Source: Chloroflexota bacterium (GTDB taxonomy: Bacteria > Chloroflexota > Limnocylindria > QHBO01). From it: 64,000 bases of DNA. The notes below the pieces were generated by a model, which saw only the letters and a program-made list of their open reading frames with translations, was not told where the DNA came from and did not search any database. The translations under genes were made by a program, and so were the position numbers. This document shows, piece by piece, positions 33,476 through 41,604 of this stretch. The first letter of the stretch is position 1. Each line of letters begins with the position of its first letter. The stretch spans positions 195,076 to 259,075 of the forward strand of contig QHBO01000016.1 of the NCBI GenBank assembly GCA_003243965.1. Direction: 5' to 3'.

Positions 33476-34471
33476 TCATCCCATCTCCGAGATGGCGAGC
33501 AGCACCGGTGGCAGCGATCTCGGGACGAGACGCGAGGCGATCTCGGCCGCGAAGTCGTCGATCGTGCTCCGGTCCGCCTCCGCCAGGTCATGGCCGGCAG
33601 ACGGCAAGCGAACCGGCAGCGGCTCCCGATCGGCCAGCACGGCTGCCAGCAGAGCCGATTCGTCCGGATGCGAGATGTCGTCGTACCGGCCGTGGACCAG
33701 CGTCACCGGCCGATTCAGCATCGTCGCCAGCGCACGGGGCGGGGTGTGGAACGCCTGCTCCCAGCCGGCGAGCGCGAGGCGCAGCGGCGGCGCGCCCGGG
33801 AGCCGCAGGTCCATCGCCGGCTCGCGACGGTCGGCACGCTCCACGATCTCCTCGCTCCATGCGTCGATGGCGGCCACCAGCGGGTCGGCGATCCTCGGTC
33901 GCGCCAACGCGGCGGGGCGACGTGCTGCGGCCGAGCGCTCGGCGACCCCCCGGCGGAAGACGTCGCGGTAGCTTCTCGCGGAGGCACCGATCAGGCCGAG
34001 CGGTCCGACCACCGGGTCGCCGATGGCGACGCTCATTGCGATTCCGGCACCCTCTCCGTGCCCCACGATGCCGGTCCGAGCCGGGTCCAGGTCGCGGCGG
34101 CCGCGCAACGCGGCGAGGGCGTCCCTGGCATCGTCGATGAGCGTGAAGAGGTCGCTCTCTTGCCAGCTTCCCCCCGAGCTGCCGCAGCCCCGCTTGTCGA
34201 ACCGCAGGCTGGCGACCCCCAGCTCGGCGAGCGCCGCCGCGACGCGGGCCAGGAGTGGCACACCGTCTTGGCCGCGAGCGCGGGGTGCGAACCAGGCAGG
34301 ATGGCGGTCAGCATCCAGGCGACCGTCACGATCGCGTGCCAGCCAGCTGCCGAGGAGGAGCACATTTGGGTAACGGCCCGCCGGACCGGGCGGCGCTGCG
34401 TCGGGCAGCAGCAGCTCGCCGGCAAGGGTCACCTCGCCGGCGCGAAAGCGCAGCTCCTCCGGGCGTGGCAC
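33476..34471 (-). CDS. Alpha/beta hydrolase (serine peptidase/esterase-like)
   Basis: A 331-residue alpha/beta hydrolase fold protein. SLRFDKRGCGSSGG is the strand 4 region, TGIVGHGEGAGIAMSV is the nucleophile elbow, in which the sequence reads G-H-G-E-G, so Glu stands where serine is usual. VTLVHGRYDDISHPDE gives the acid residue and LPSAGHDLAEA the histidine. The Ser-to-Glu replacement suggests it is not a standard esterase; dehalogenase-like Asp is the common alternative, but Glu is odd. The GTG start at VPRPEELRF is used because the longer ORF is not family-like. It is divergent from the FAD oxidoreductase, with 26 nt between start codons. Confidence 0.82.
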   Translation of the reverse strand: MPRPEELRFRAGEVTLAGELLLPDAAPPGPAGRYPNVLLLGSWLARDRDGRLDADRHPAWFAPRARGQDGVPLLARVAAALAELGVASLRFDKRGCGSSGGSWQESDLFTLIDDARDALAALRGRRDLDPARTGIVGHGEGAGIAMSVAIGDPVVGPLGLIGASARSYRDVFRRGVAERSAAARRPAALARPRIADPLVAAIDAWSEEIVERADRREPAMDLRLPGAPPLRLALAGWEQAFHTPPRALATMLNRPVTLVHGRYDDISHPDESALLAAVLADREPLPVRLPSAGHDLAEADRSTIDDFAAEIASRLVPRSLPPVLLAISEMG

Positions 34472-34481
34472 CGCACGAGGG

Positions 34482-34487
34482 TACACT
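34482..34487 (+). promoter_or_regulatory. -10 box TACACT for the FAD oxidoreductase
   Basis: TACACT ends 10 nt before the ATG, in the short gap to the divergent hydrolase gene. A leaderless-type start is likely. Confidence 0.4.
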
Positions 34488-34497
34488 CGGCGTCCCC

Positions 34498-35808
34498 ATG
34501 ACCAACGCCACTGGATCGCTCGGACCCTTCCATCCGCTCCCCGAGCCGGTCCCCTTCGATCCAGATCCGCATGCCGAGCTGCCACGCGGTGCCGACGTCG
34601 TGGTCGTGGGCGCCGGCATGGTCGGCGCATCGGTAGCGTACCGATTGGCGATGGCGGGCATGCGCCCGTTGGTGATCGAGGCCAATGGGCCTGCCTCGGG
34701 GGCGAGCGGGCGGAACGCGGGCATGGCGCTCGCCGGGCTGGGAGGTCACTTTCCCCGGGTGACGCGCCTGGTGCAAGAGGCAGGGGCGCGGTCGATCGTC
34801 GACTACACGACCGCGTCGCTGCGGATCCTCGAAGAGCTCGATGAGCGCCTCCCGGGCGGCATCGGTTGGCGTCGCGCCGGCTCCCTCGACCTGCTGCGCA
34901 CCGAGGCCGAGCTGCACCACGGACACGAGCTGGCCAGCATGCAGCGCGACGAAGGGCTTGAGGTTCGGATGCTCGCCGGCCGGGAACTCCAGGAGCTCGC
35001 CCCGGCGCTGGCCGTCGAGGAGATCCTCGGCGCCGCATGGACGCCGGGCGACGGCACCCTGAACCCGTTTCGCCTGGTGTACGGGCTGCTGGATGCGGCG
35101 GTCGACCAGGGAGCGACGGTGGTCACCGGAGTGCGCGTCGAGCAGCTCCAGGTCCGCGGCGGACGGACCGCCGGGGTGCGCACCTCACACGGCGAAGTGG
35201 CCGCCGGATCGGTCCTGTTGGCGACCAACGCCTGGACCCCGGCGCTCGTCCCGGAGATCGGTGACAACCTGACCCCGATCCGCGAGCACGTGTGCGTCAC
35301 CGAGCCGCTGCCGCCGCTTCTGGGCCCTGGATTCGAGACGAACCAGTGCAACGAATACTGGCGGCAGATGGCGACCGGCGAGATCGTGATCGGTGGCTAC
35401 GCGGTTGCCGACGAGGGGATGGGGATCGGGAGCTACTCGATGGAGGTCCGGCCACACGTTCCACCCCTGCTGGCCTCGCTGCTGGCACGCATGCATCCGG
35501 CCGTCGCCGACGCCCGCATCGTGCGCTGCTGGACCGGGCTGCTCGACTTCGCAAGCCTCGAGGTGCCCATCGCCGGGGCCCTGAGGACACCCGGCGGCGA
35601 GGCGATCCCCGGCGCGTACGTCTGCTGCGGGCTGACCGGTCACGGCATGCCCTACGCGCCAATCCTCGGCCTCCTGCTCGCCGAGCTCATCGAACGCCAG
35701 GCGCGGACGCTCTCGCTCGGCCCGTTCGACATGCGGCGCTACCAGGGCGCCGCGCACCAGCCCGCCTGGCTGGAGCCATTCCAGGGATTCACCCCACTCG
35801 ACCGATGA
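34498..35808 (+). CDS. DAO-family FAD-dependent oxidoreductase (glycine/D-amino-acid oxidase-like)
   Basis: A 436-residue flavoenzyme. The Rossmann motif is VVVVGAGMVGASVAYRLA, with ASGASGRNAGMALAG as the typical FAD contact after it. The substrate domain includes GTLNPFRLVYGLLDAAVDQG, and near the C-terminus there is YVCCGLTGHGMPYAPILGLLLAEL, a DAO closing motif. Related enzymes oxidise sarcosine, glycine, proline or gamma-glutamyl-amines; the substrate here is unknown. It is monocistronic and divergent from the hydrolase, and meets the thiamine operon tail to tail. The longer track ORF starts inside the hydrolase gene. Confidence 0.9.
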   Translation: MTNATGSLGPFHPLPEPVPFDPDPHAELPRGADVVVVGAGMVGASVAYRLAMAGMRPLVIEANGPASGASGRNAGMALAGLGGHFPRVTRLVQEAGARSIVDYTTASLRILEELDERLPGGIGWRRAGSLDLLRTEAELHHGHELASMQRDEGLEVRMLAGRELQELAPALAVEEILGAAWTPGDGTLNPFRLVYGLLDAAVDQGATVVTGVRVEQLQVRGGRTAGVRTSHGEVAAGSVLLATNAWTPALVPEIGDNLTPIREHVCVTEPLPPLLGPGFETNQCNEYWRQMATGEIVIGGYAVADEGMGIGSYSMEVRPHVPPLLASLLARMHPAVADARIVRCWTGLLDFASLEVPIAGALRTPGGEAIPGAYVCCGLTGHGMPYAPILGLLLAELIERQARTLSLGPFDMRRYQGAAHQPAWLEPFQGFTPLDR

Positions 35809-35818
35809 CTCCGCCTCG

Positions 35819-36616
35819 CTAGGCGAGGAAGAAGCGCCAGCTGCCGGAGGCCACGCTGACGGCGATGGCCAGCACGCCGGCCAACACCGCCGCGCCGAGC
35901 AGCACCCAGTCGGCCGCCCGGACGCGCTGCGGGCGAGCGGCGGTCCGGCACGGCCGGCTTCCGAAGCCGCGCGACTCGATGGCGAGCGCCATGCGGACCG
36001 CCCGGCGGATGGCGGCCACCAGCAGCGACAGCATGCGGCCACCCAGGAGCGCTACGGCGGCCCGCGGAGAGCGTGCCTCCAGCCCTCGCGCGCGCCGCGC
36101 GAGGCCGATCGTCTGCCATTCCTCGGCCAGGATCGGCAGCAGCCGCATGGCGGCCAGGGTCCCGATCGCGAATCGCGGCGAGACTTTGACCTGCTGGACC
36201 AGCGCATCGGCCAGATCGGTCGGATCGGTGGTCACGAAGGCGAGCACCCCGGCCAGCACGATGGCGAGGAGGCGGAGCGCGGCCGCCAACCCCGCCGACA
36301 ACCCCGCGGCGGTGACCCGCAACGGACCGACCTCCAGCACGCTGGGCCCGGTGCTCGAGCCGAAAACGCCGTTGACCAGCCCGATGGCGATCGCCACGGC
36401 GAGCATCGGCGCCGTCCGGCGCAGCACGACGTCGGGGCGCAGGCCGGTGAACGCCAGTGCACCGAGCTCGACGGTCAGCAGCACGGCGGGGACCACCACG
36501 TCGGCCGAGACGAGCAGCACGCCCATCAGCACGCCCGCGCCGGCGAGCTTCACGATCGGATTCGCGGCCGCCAGAGGGGCCCGTCGGTCCGGTACCAGGG
36601 GATGGAAGAGCGTCAC
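35819..36616 (-). CDS. ykoC: ECF transporter T component (EcfT/YkoC)
   Basis: A 265-residue membrane permease of an energy-coupling factor transporter. The two ATPase-coupling motifs are visible as LARRARGLEARSP and IESRGFGSRP, which are the A-R-G-type coupling helices of EcfT. Five to six hydrophobic spans flank them. It links YkoD ATP hydrolysis to movement of the substrate-binding protein YkoE. The gene overlaps ykoD by ATGA. It ends the thiamine operon; YkoEDC imports the thiamine precursor hydroxymethylpyrimidine or thiamine itself. Confidence 0.9.
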   Translation of the reverse strand: MTLFHPLVPDRRAPLAAANPIVKLAGAGVLMGVLLVSADVVVPAVLLTVELGALAFTGLRPDVVLRRTAPMLAVAIAIGLVNGVFGSSTGPSVLEVGPLRVTAAGLSAGLAAALRLLAIVLAGVLAFVTTDPTDLADALVQQVKVSPRFAIGTLAAMRLLPILAEEWQTIGLARRARGLEARSPRAAVALLGGRMLSLLVAAIRRAVRMALAIESRGFGSRPCRTAARPQRVRAADWVLLGAAVLAGVLAIAVSVASGSWRFFLA

Positions 36617-38115
36617 CGGGCTGCCAATGACCCAGGTTCGGCTGACCCCGCGTCCAGGGCCAGGGACCGGTCGGCGAGCGCCGCCACGAAGTCGGCGTCA
36701 TGGCTGGCGAAGCCGATGGCGCGGCCCTCGGCGCGGAGGTCGGATAGGAGAGCGACCAGCTCGAGCCACGTGGTGCGGTCCTGCCCGAACGTCGGCTCGT
36801 CGAGCAGCAGGACCGGCGGAGCGGCGGCCAGCGCCGTGCCGACCGACAGGCGGCGTTGCTCTCCGCCGGAGAGGGTGAACGGATTGGCGCCCGCGAGGTG
36901 GGAGAGGCGCAGCCTGGCCATCAGCCCGTCCGCGCGGGCACCTGCCCGCGACGGATCGAGGCCCGACCGGATGGGACCCAGCCGCAGCTCATCACGCACG
37001 GTCGCGGTCACGAACTGGTGCTCCGGATCCTGGAATACGGTACCGATGCGGCGCACCAGCTCCGAGGCCCGCCAGCGCCAGAGCGGAGCACTCGCGCGTG
37101 CGTTCGGCGTGAGCGCGCGACCACCGATGACGCGACCGAAGCTCGGTCGCAGCAGGCCGGCGAGCAGCATCACAAGGGTCGACTTTCCCGATCCGTTGGC
37201 ACCGACGATGGCGAGCACGTGACCGCCCTCGAGCGTGACGTCGGTCGGTGCCAGTGCCGCGCCCTCGCTCCCCGGATAGGTGAACCCGGCCCGCTCGGCG
37301 ATGACCAGCGCTGGTCGCTGTCCGGGGCCCTGAGCCTGCGCCTCGGCTGCCGGGTGGGTGCGGATAACCGGCGGCCGCGGCAGCCAGACGCCGCGCGCCG
37401 CAAGCTCCTCGGCGCGCGCGCCGAACAGGTCGTGGGGGTCGCCATCGAGGGCGACGCCTCCTCCCGCCTCGAGGACCACTACCCTCGTCACCAGGTCCAG
37501 GAGCAGGGACACCCGGTGCTCAACCACGACGAGCGTGGTAGCGGCGCCGCTCACCACCTGGCGCAGCGTGTCACCGAACGCCGCGGCGCCGGCGGGGTCA
37601 AGGTTCGCGGTCGGCTCATCGAGCAGCAGCAGTCTCGGACGGAGCGCCAGCGTCCCCGCCAGCGCCAGGCGCTGCTTCTCTCCACCCGAGAGCGCCGCGG
37701 TGGAGCGATCCGACCCGTACCGCCAGCCGACGTTCTGGAGCGCGGCGTCGACGCGTGGCCAGATGCGATCCGCCGAGACGCATCGGTTCTCGAGGCCAAA
37801 TGCGACGTCGTCGCCGGCGCGGGCCATCACCAGTTGCGCCTCCGGGTCCTGGAAGAGGATCCCGGTCTCGTCGCGGGCGGCGCGCGGCTGGATGCTGCGG
37901 ACCAGCAGCCGCCCCTCCGACTCTCCGCCGCCCGATGGATCGAGCAGGCCGGCCAACCCCAGGAGCAGCGTCGACTTGCCAGCGCCCGATGGTCCGAGCA
38001 GGAGGACCCGCTCTCCGCGTTCGACTCGCAGATCGAGCCCGCGGATCGCCCACGCGCGCCTTCCCGCGTGGCGCCAGCCCCAGCCGCGTGCCTCGATGGC
38101 GATGTCCGGCGTCAC
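36613..38115 (-). CDS. ykoD: ECF transporter double ATPase (EcfA/YkoD)
   Basis: A 500-residue tandem ABC ATPase. Domain 1 has Walker A GPSGAGKST, signature LSGGEKQRLAL and Walker B LLLLDEPTANLDP. Domain 2 has GANGSGKST, LSGGEQRRLSVG and VLLLDEPTFGQD. Switch histidines are VVEHRVS and FASHDADF. Fusion of both ATPases is the YkoD hallmark, replacing EcfA1/A2 pairs. It begins with GTG, 34 nt after the ykoE stop. Both domains appear catalytically complete. Confidence 0.94.
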   Translation of the reverse strand: MTPDIAIEARGWGWRHAGRRAWAIRGLDLRVERGERVLLLGPSGAGKSTLLLGLAGLLDPSGGGESEGRLLVRSIQPRAARDETGILFQDPEAQLVMARAGDDVAFGLENRCVSADRIWPRVDAALQNVGWRYGSDRSTAALSGGEKQRLALAGTLALRPRLLLLDEPTANLDPAGAAAFGDTLRQVVSGAATTLVVVEHRVSLLLDLVTRVVVLEAGGGVALDGDPHDLFGARAEELAARGVWLPRPPVIRTHPAAEAQAQGPGQRPALVIAERAGFTYPGSEGAALAPTDVTLEGGHVLAIVGANGSGKSTLVMLLAGLLRPSFGRVIGGRALTPNARASAPLWRWRASELVRRIGTVFQDPEHQFVTATVRDELRLGPIRSGLDPSRAGARADGLMARLRLSHLAGANPFTLSGGEQRRLSVGTALAAAPPVLLLDEPTFGQDRTTWLELVALLSDLRAEGRAIGFASHDADFVAALADRSLALDAGSAEPGSLAAR

Positions 38116-38149
38116 GCGCCCGGCCCTGCAGCGGCGAGCGGCACGGCGC

Positions 38150-38725
38150 TCAGAGCGGGCGCTGCGAACGACCGGCGGGGAAGGGGGCCAGCACCCCGGT
38201 CGCCGACAGCAGGCGCATCAGCAGCCATGACCCCAGACCGGCAACCACCGCGGCGCTGGTGGCGACGAACGCGACGTAGGCGACCGTGAAAGTCAGGTCC
38301 CAGGTCGGGTAGTAGAAGACGCGGTCGGCGATTGCGGCCGCCCCGCCGGCGGCTGCGGCGGCAGCCACGGCCATCGCCGGCCCCCATCGTCGATAGCCGC
38401 CGGTCGCGAACGCCGCCTCCGCGGCGCCGCCCTGGACGATCCCGTAGACCAGCAGCAGCGCCCCCCAGGGGGCCCCGAACAGCACCTCCGCCAGGGCAGC
38501 GACGACCTCGGCAAAGAGCGCCGCCCCGGGCCGCTGAATGATCAGTGGCACGAGAACAGCGGGCAGCATCCAGACGCCGTACATCAGCCCCTGCGCCGGC
38601 GGGAACGCGACGAAGAGCGGACCGGCCGCGGCCCAGACGAGATTCCACGCCTGAAAGACGGCCCCGAAAGCCACCGCGAGCACGGCCGCCACCACGATAT
38701 CCACGATCCGCCATCGGTTGGTCAT
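38150..38725 (-). CDS. ykoE: ECF transporter S component, YkoE family (HMP/thiamine)
   Basis: A 191-residue membrane substrate-binding protein. Features of YkoE: FQAWNLVWAA, GVWMLPAVLVPLIIQRPGAALFAEVVAALAEVLFG and WGALLLVYGIVQGGAAEAAFA, with five to six spans. YkoE binds thiamine or its pyrimidine moiety and is presented to the shared EcfT/A module. Location directly after thiN, behind a TPP riboswitch, supports this. The start overlaps the thiN stop as ATGA. Confidence 0.92.
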   Translation of the reverse strand: MTNRWRIVDIVVAAVLAVAFGAVFQAWNLVWAAAGPLFVAFPPAQGLMYGVWMLPAVLVPLIIQRPGAALFAEVVAALAEVLFGAPWGALLLVYGIVQGGAAEAAFATGGYRRWGPAMAVAAAAAAGGAAAIADRVFYYPTWDLTFTVAYVAFVATSAAVVAGLGSWLLMRLLSATGVLAPFPAGRSQRPL

Positions 38726-39402
38726 CGCTGACCTCCTCGTCCTGCTGAACTCTTGGGTGTCTCGACCTTGGGTGTCTCGACCACGAGGAGCGTTCCCCGC
38801 TCGAGCGCGACCCAGGCATCGGTGTCCTGCACGACGTTCGACAGCCCTCGAGAGGCACCGACGATCAGCGGCTCGCCCCGCAGCGGGTAGCGGAGTCCGG
38901 CGGTGCGCACGCCCGTCGCGTCACCGGCCACGGGGATGAGGGTCACCAGGTCGCCGGGCCGCCCCTCGAGGACGATCCGCTCGCTGTCGCGGAGCGCGCG
39001 CACCGTGGTACCGCCGCGGATCAGGCGCACGTCGGTGCCGGCCAGTCGGGCATCCGCCAAGAGCAGCAGATTCGCCAGCTCGTGGTCCAGGCGTTCTCCC
39101 CCGAGGGCTCCGAGCACATCGATCCGGTCGGCGCCGGAGTCCAGTGCGCGACCGACCGCCAGCTCGGTATCGGACTCGTCCTTGCTTGACGGATGTCGGT
39201 CGATCCGGGTGCCCCGCGCGGTGAGCCGCTCGACGAGCGCCGGATGTGCCGAGTCCAGGTCGCCTACGATCCAGTCAGGCCGAACACCACATTCGTCGAG
39301 CCAGTGCACGCCTCCGTCGGCGGCCACGATCAGCTCGGCGTCGCCGAGCCGCCGTCGATCGCCCGCCACCGGTACGCCATCCGCAACCACCACTGCCCTC
39401 AT
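38722..39402 (-). CDS. thiN: Thiamine pyrophosphokinase
   Basis: A 226-residue thiamine pyrophosphokinase, making thiamine diphosphate from thiamine and ATP. Motifs: IVAADGGVHWL, IVGDLDSA, SSKDESDTELAV (Mg-binding acidic residues), and LGALGGERLDHELANLLLL. The C-terminal beta-domain GDLVTLIPVAG and TAGLRYPLRGE is typical. It starts about 100 nt downstream of a TPP riboswitch, the first gene of a thiN-ykoE-ykoD-ykoC operon, so salvage and uptake are jointly repressed by TPP. Confidence 0.95.
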   Translation of the reverse strand: MRAVVVADGVPVAGDRRRLGDAELIVAADGGVHWLDECGVRPDWIVGDLDSAHPALVERLTARGTRIDRHPSSKDESDTELAVGRALDSGADRIDVLGALGGERLDHELANLLLLADARLAGTDVRLIRGGTTVRALRDSERIVLEGRPGDLVTLIPVAGDATGVRTAGLRYPLRGEPLIVGASRGLSNVVQDTDAWVALERGTLLVVETPKVETPKSSAGRGGQR

Positions 39403-39460
39403 CGAAACGCTCCCTTTCCGCGCCGGAGCGCCGCTGCCCCGGGCGCACGCGAAACGACGA

Positions 39461-39488
39461 GCGGCGCACCCGGTTGGGGATGCGCCGC
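39461..39488 (-). promoter_or_regulatory. Hairpin between the TPP aptamer and thiN
   Basis: GCGGCGCA and TGCGCCGC form a perfect 8-bp stem around a 12-nt loop, about 15 nt downstream of the aptamer. It lacks a clear U-tract, so it may act as an expression-platform hairpin, terminator-like or Rho-assisted, rather than an intrinsic terminator. Confidence 0.5.
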
Positions 39489-39502
39489 GGCACGGTTCAA
39501 AC

Positions 39503-39588
39503 CGACTTCCTGCGCTGGCATTACCCAGATCAGGTTCGAGGGTCTGCGGCTCTCCGCACTCTCAGCGCTCTTCGCGCTCCCCTGTCGT
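39503..39588 (-). promoter_or_regulatory. TPP riboswitch (THI element)
   Basis: On the minus strand the sequence holds the conserved blocks GGGGAGC, GCTGAGAGTGCGG, ACCCTCGAACCTGAT and CTGGGTAATGCCAGCGCAGGAAGTCGG (the last quoted in parts, in order). Pairing of the 5' CGAC with the 3' GTCG closes P1. This is the standard thiamine-pyrophosphate aptamer, and it precedes thiN. Confidence 0.97.
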
Positions 39589-39634
39589 CAATTGGTTGCG
39601 CGCTGAGCCTAGCACGGCATGCCATCATCGGGTC

Positions 39635-40120
39635 GTGGAGTCGCACCCCAACCTGACCCGCGTTACCCAAGCCGCCGGCGAGCTGGGCGTCAGCATCCGT
39701 GTCGAGCGCTTTCCGGAGGGCACGCGCACCGCGCAGGAGGCCGCGCGCGCGGTGGGATGCGACGTCGGACAGATCGTCAAGTCACTGGTCTTCGTGGCCG
39801 ACGGCACCCCGGTGGTCGCCCTCGTCTCCGGGGCCGACCGGCTCGACACGGCCCGTCTGGCCTCCGTGCTGGGTGCGCGCGACGTGCGCCGAGCGACGGG
39901 CGACGAGGTCCGCGCGGCAACCGGCTTCGCAATTGGCGGTGTGCCGCCACTCGGACATGACTGGCCGCTTCGGGTGGTGATCGATCGGCGCCTCCTTCAG
40001 CATGCGCAGGTGTGGGCCGCTGCCGGGCTGCCGGACGCGGTCTTCAAGGTGGACCCGCGGGCCCTGACGCGAGCGATCGGGGCCACGGAAGCGGAAATCG
40101 CGCTGGTCGGCGGCAGCTAG
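39635..40120 (+). CDS. YbaK/ProX-type aminoacyl-tRNA deacylase
   Basis: A 161-residue YbaK-fold editing protein that hydrolyses mis-charged Cys-tRNA(Pro) or similar. Features: VERFPEGTRTAQEAARAVGCDVGQIVKSLVF, with the catalytic lysine in VKSLVF, GADRLDTARLASVLG, GFAIGGVPPLGH and the C-terminal TDA-like KVDPRALTRAIGA. The GTG start is inferred as the beginning of the family-like sequence; the ORF track fuses it with an upstream frame across the riboswitch. It is convergent with a lipoprotein gene, 3 nt between stops. Confidence 0.9.
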   Translation: MESHPNLTRVTQAAGELGVSIRVERFPEGTRTAQEAARAVGCDVGQIVKSLVFVADGTPVVALVSGADRLDTARLASVLGARDVRRATGDEVRAATGFAIGGVPPLGHDWPLRVVIDRRLLQHAQVWAAAGLPDAVFKVDPRALTRAIGATEAEIALVGGS

Positions 40121-40123
40121 GCG

Positions 40124-40627
40124 TCACGGCGGACCGAGCCAGATGTCGGTATGCCGGGTGTCACCGGATAGGGACAGCTGCCAGGCTCGGCCTCCGGGCG
40201 CCGCGAATCGGATCGCGGCAGCCGCCCCGCCGGGGTAGAGCGCCAGGATCCGAAAGCCGCGCTTCGGCAGCGCCGACTGGTAGAAGCGGTACACCGCTGG
40301 CCCGGCAGCGTCGGTGGTCCAGATCGCCACCGCAGGCGGGCGGTTGGGCAACCTCGCCGCAGCGGGGTACACCGGGAAGCCGGATGGCAGGCCGGGCACC
40401 GCAGAGGCCACCGGAGTTTCGATCCCTCCGCCGGCCCGGCTGGCGACCGGGGACGGCGCGGACCAGGTGGCAGCCGGTGGGCTCGGCGTGCGCACGGCTG
40501 GCGGGGCCGAGCACGCGACTGCCACCGCGGCGAGCAGCGCGAGCGGCGGTGGCACGGTCGTGCGGACCAGCATCGCAGGCAGTCGGTCGGGTCGGGGCAG
40601 ACGGCCCCGTCCCGTGCGGCGGCTCAT
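40124..40627 (-). CDS. Predicted secreted lipoprotein, unknown
   Basis: A 167-residue exported protein: basic N-terminus, hydrophobic segment, and lipobox-like LLAAVAVACS, then a Pro/Ser/Ala-rich linker, then a small C-terminal domain (AVYRFYQSALPKRGFRILALYPGG, WQLSLSGDTRHTDIWLG). I recognise no family. The start overlaps the M23 peptidase stop as ATGA, making this the last gene of a three-gene secreted-protein operon. Confidence 0.7.
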   Translation of the reverse strand: MSRRTGRGRLPRPDRLPAMLVRTTVPPPLALLAAVAVACSAPPAVRTPSPPAATWSAPSPVASRAGGGIETPVASAVPGLPSGFPVYPAAARLPNRPPAVAIWTTDAAGPAVYRFYQSALPKRGFRILALYPGGAAAAIRFAAPGGRAWQLSLSGDTRHTDIWLGPP

Positions 40628-41604
40628 GGCGAGAAGTTCGAGATCACGATCGGAACGTAGTAGTTGCCGATCCGCCCGTGATCGAACCACGCCACCGAGT
40701 TGGCGAGCAGGTTGAAGCTCTCTCGGTAGGTCCCCGGCGGCGGACCTCCCCGCAGGCCGAACGTGTAGCGGCCGATCCCGTTCGGCCCGATCGGTCCGGC
40801 ATCGACCGGCGTCGCCACGGTGGACGAGGGCCAGTCGGCGGCCGCGAAGGCGCTCGCATGCAGTGGTGGGTCGTACGTGACCAGCAGCAGGCGGCCGAGG
40901 CTGATGTCCGGTCGCCAGGCACGGCCACCCAGATTCCTGAACTCGACCCAGTGCGTGACGGTCTGATAGCGCCTGATGACCTCCGTGCCACTGTTGCTTT
41001 CACGCACCACGGAGGCGAGGTACGGCACTCGGCCGGGCCAGGTGGTCCAGCGTCGCTCGGCCATCGGGTCGCTGGGCTGCCAGACGCTGCCGACCAGCCG
41101 GTCGAGCTCGAAGTGCAGATGCGCGCCGTAGCAGATGCCGCTGCATCCTGACCGTGCGATCTGCTGGCCGGCGTACACCTTCTGGTTGATCCCGACCAGG
41201 ACACCACCCTGCGCCAGGTGGTAGTAGAGCGAGTCCCGGCCATCGGCGTGGCGAACGCGGACGTAGTTGCCCGCGGATCCGAACTCCTCGGTCCCATAGC
41301 CCTCGAAGAGCCCGACCACGGTGCCGTCGCGGGCCGCGACCACGGCCGATTGCAGTCCCATCGGATAGTCGATGCCCGTGTGGTTGTCGTACGCGCGACC
41401 CGGATGGCTGGCGCAGTCGTTCCAGACTTGTCCCGTCCAATCCAGCTGGCGACAGCGCGTCGGATCGCGGTCGATGCCGTAGCTCAGCTGAACGTCCGGG
41501 TTCGAGAACGGCAGCGTGTAGTCGTCGGCGGCGAGCGCCGAACCGGCGCCCAGCAGCAACAGCAGGCCTGCGCCTGCGAGGGCGCGGACAGCGGACCGCA
41601 TCAT
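40624..41604 (-). CDS. Secreted M23 family metallopeptidase with C-terminal Ig-like domain
   Basis: A 326-residue exported protein with a signal peptide (RSAVRALAGAGLLLLLGAGSALA). The LytM domain has DNHTGIDYPMG (zinc His and Asp) and GAHLHFELD (HxH motif). It would cleave peptidoglycan cross-bridges. After it, HWVEFRNLGGRAWRPD begins a beta-rich domain of the type found after surface hydrolases. The ATG in ACCGATG context is taken as start; another follows directly. It overlaps the propeller gene upstream by ATGA. Confidence 0.88.
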   Translation of the reverse strand: MMRSAVRALAGAGLLLLLGAGSALAADDYTLPFSNPDVQLSYGIDRDPTRCRQLDWTGQVWNDCASHPGRAYDNHTGIDYPMGLQSAVVAARDGTVVGLFEGYGTEEFGSAGNYVRVRHADGRDSLYYHLAQGGVLVGINQKVYAGQQIARSGCSGICYGAHLHFELDRLVGSVWQPSDPMAERRWTTWPGRVPYLASVVRESNSGTEVIRRYQTVTHWVEFRNLGGRAWRPDISLGRLLLVTYDPPLHASAFAAADWPSSTVATPVDAGPIGPNGIGRYTFGLRGGPPPGTYRESFNLLANSVAWFDHGRIGNYYVPIVISNFSP

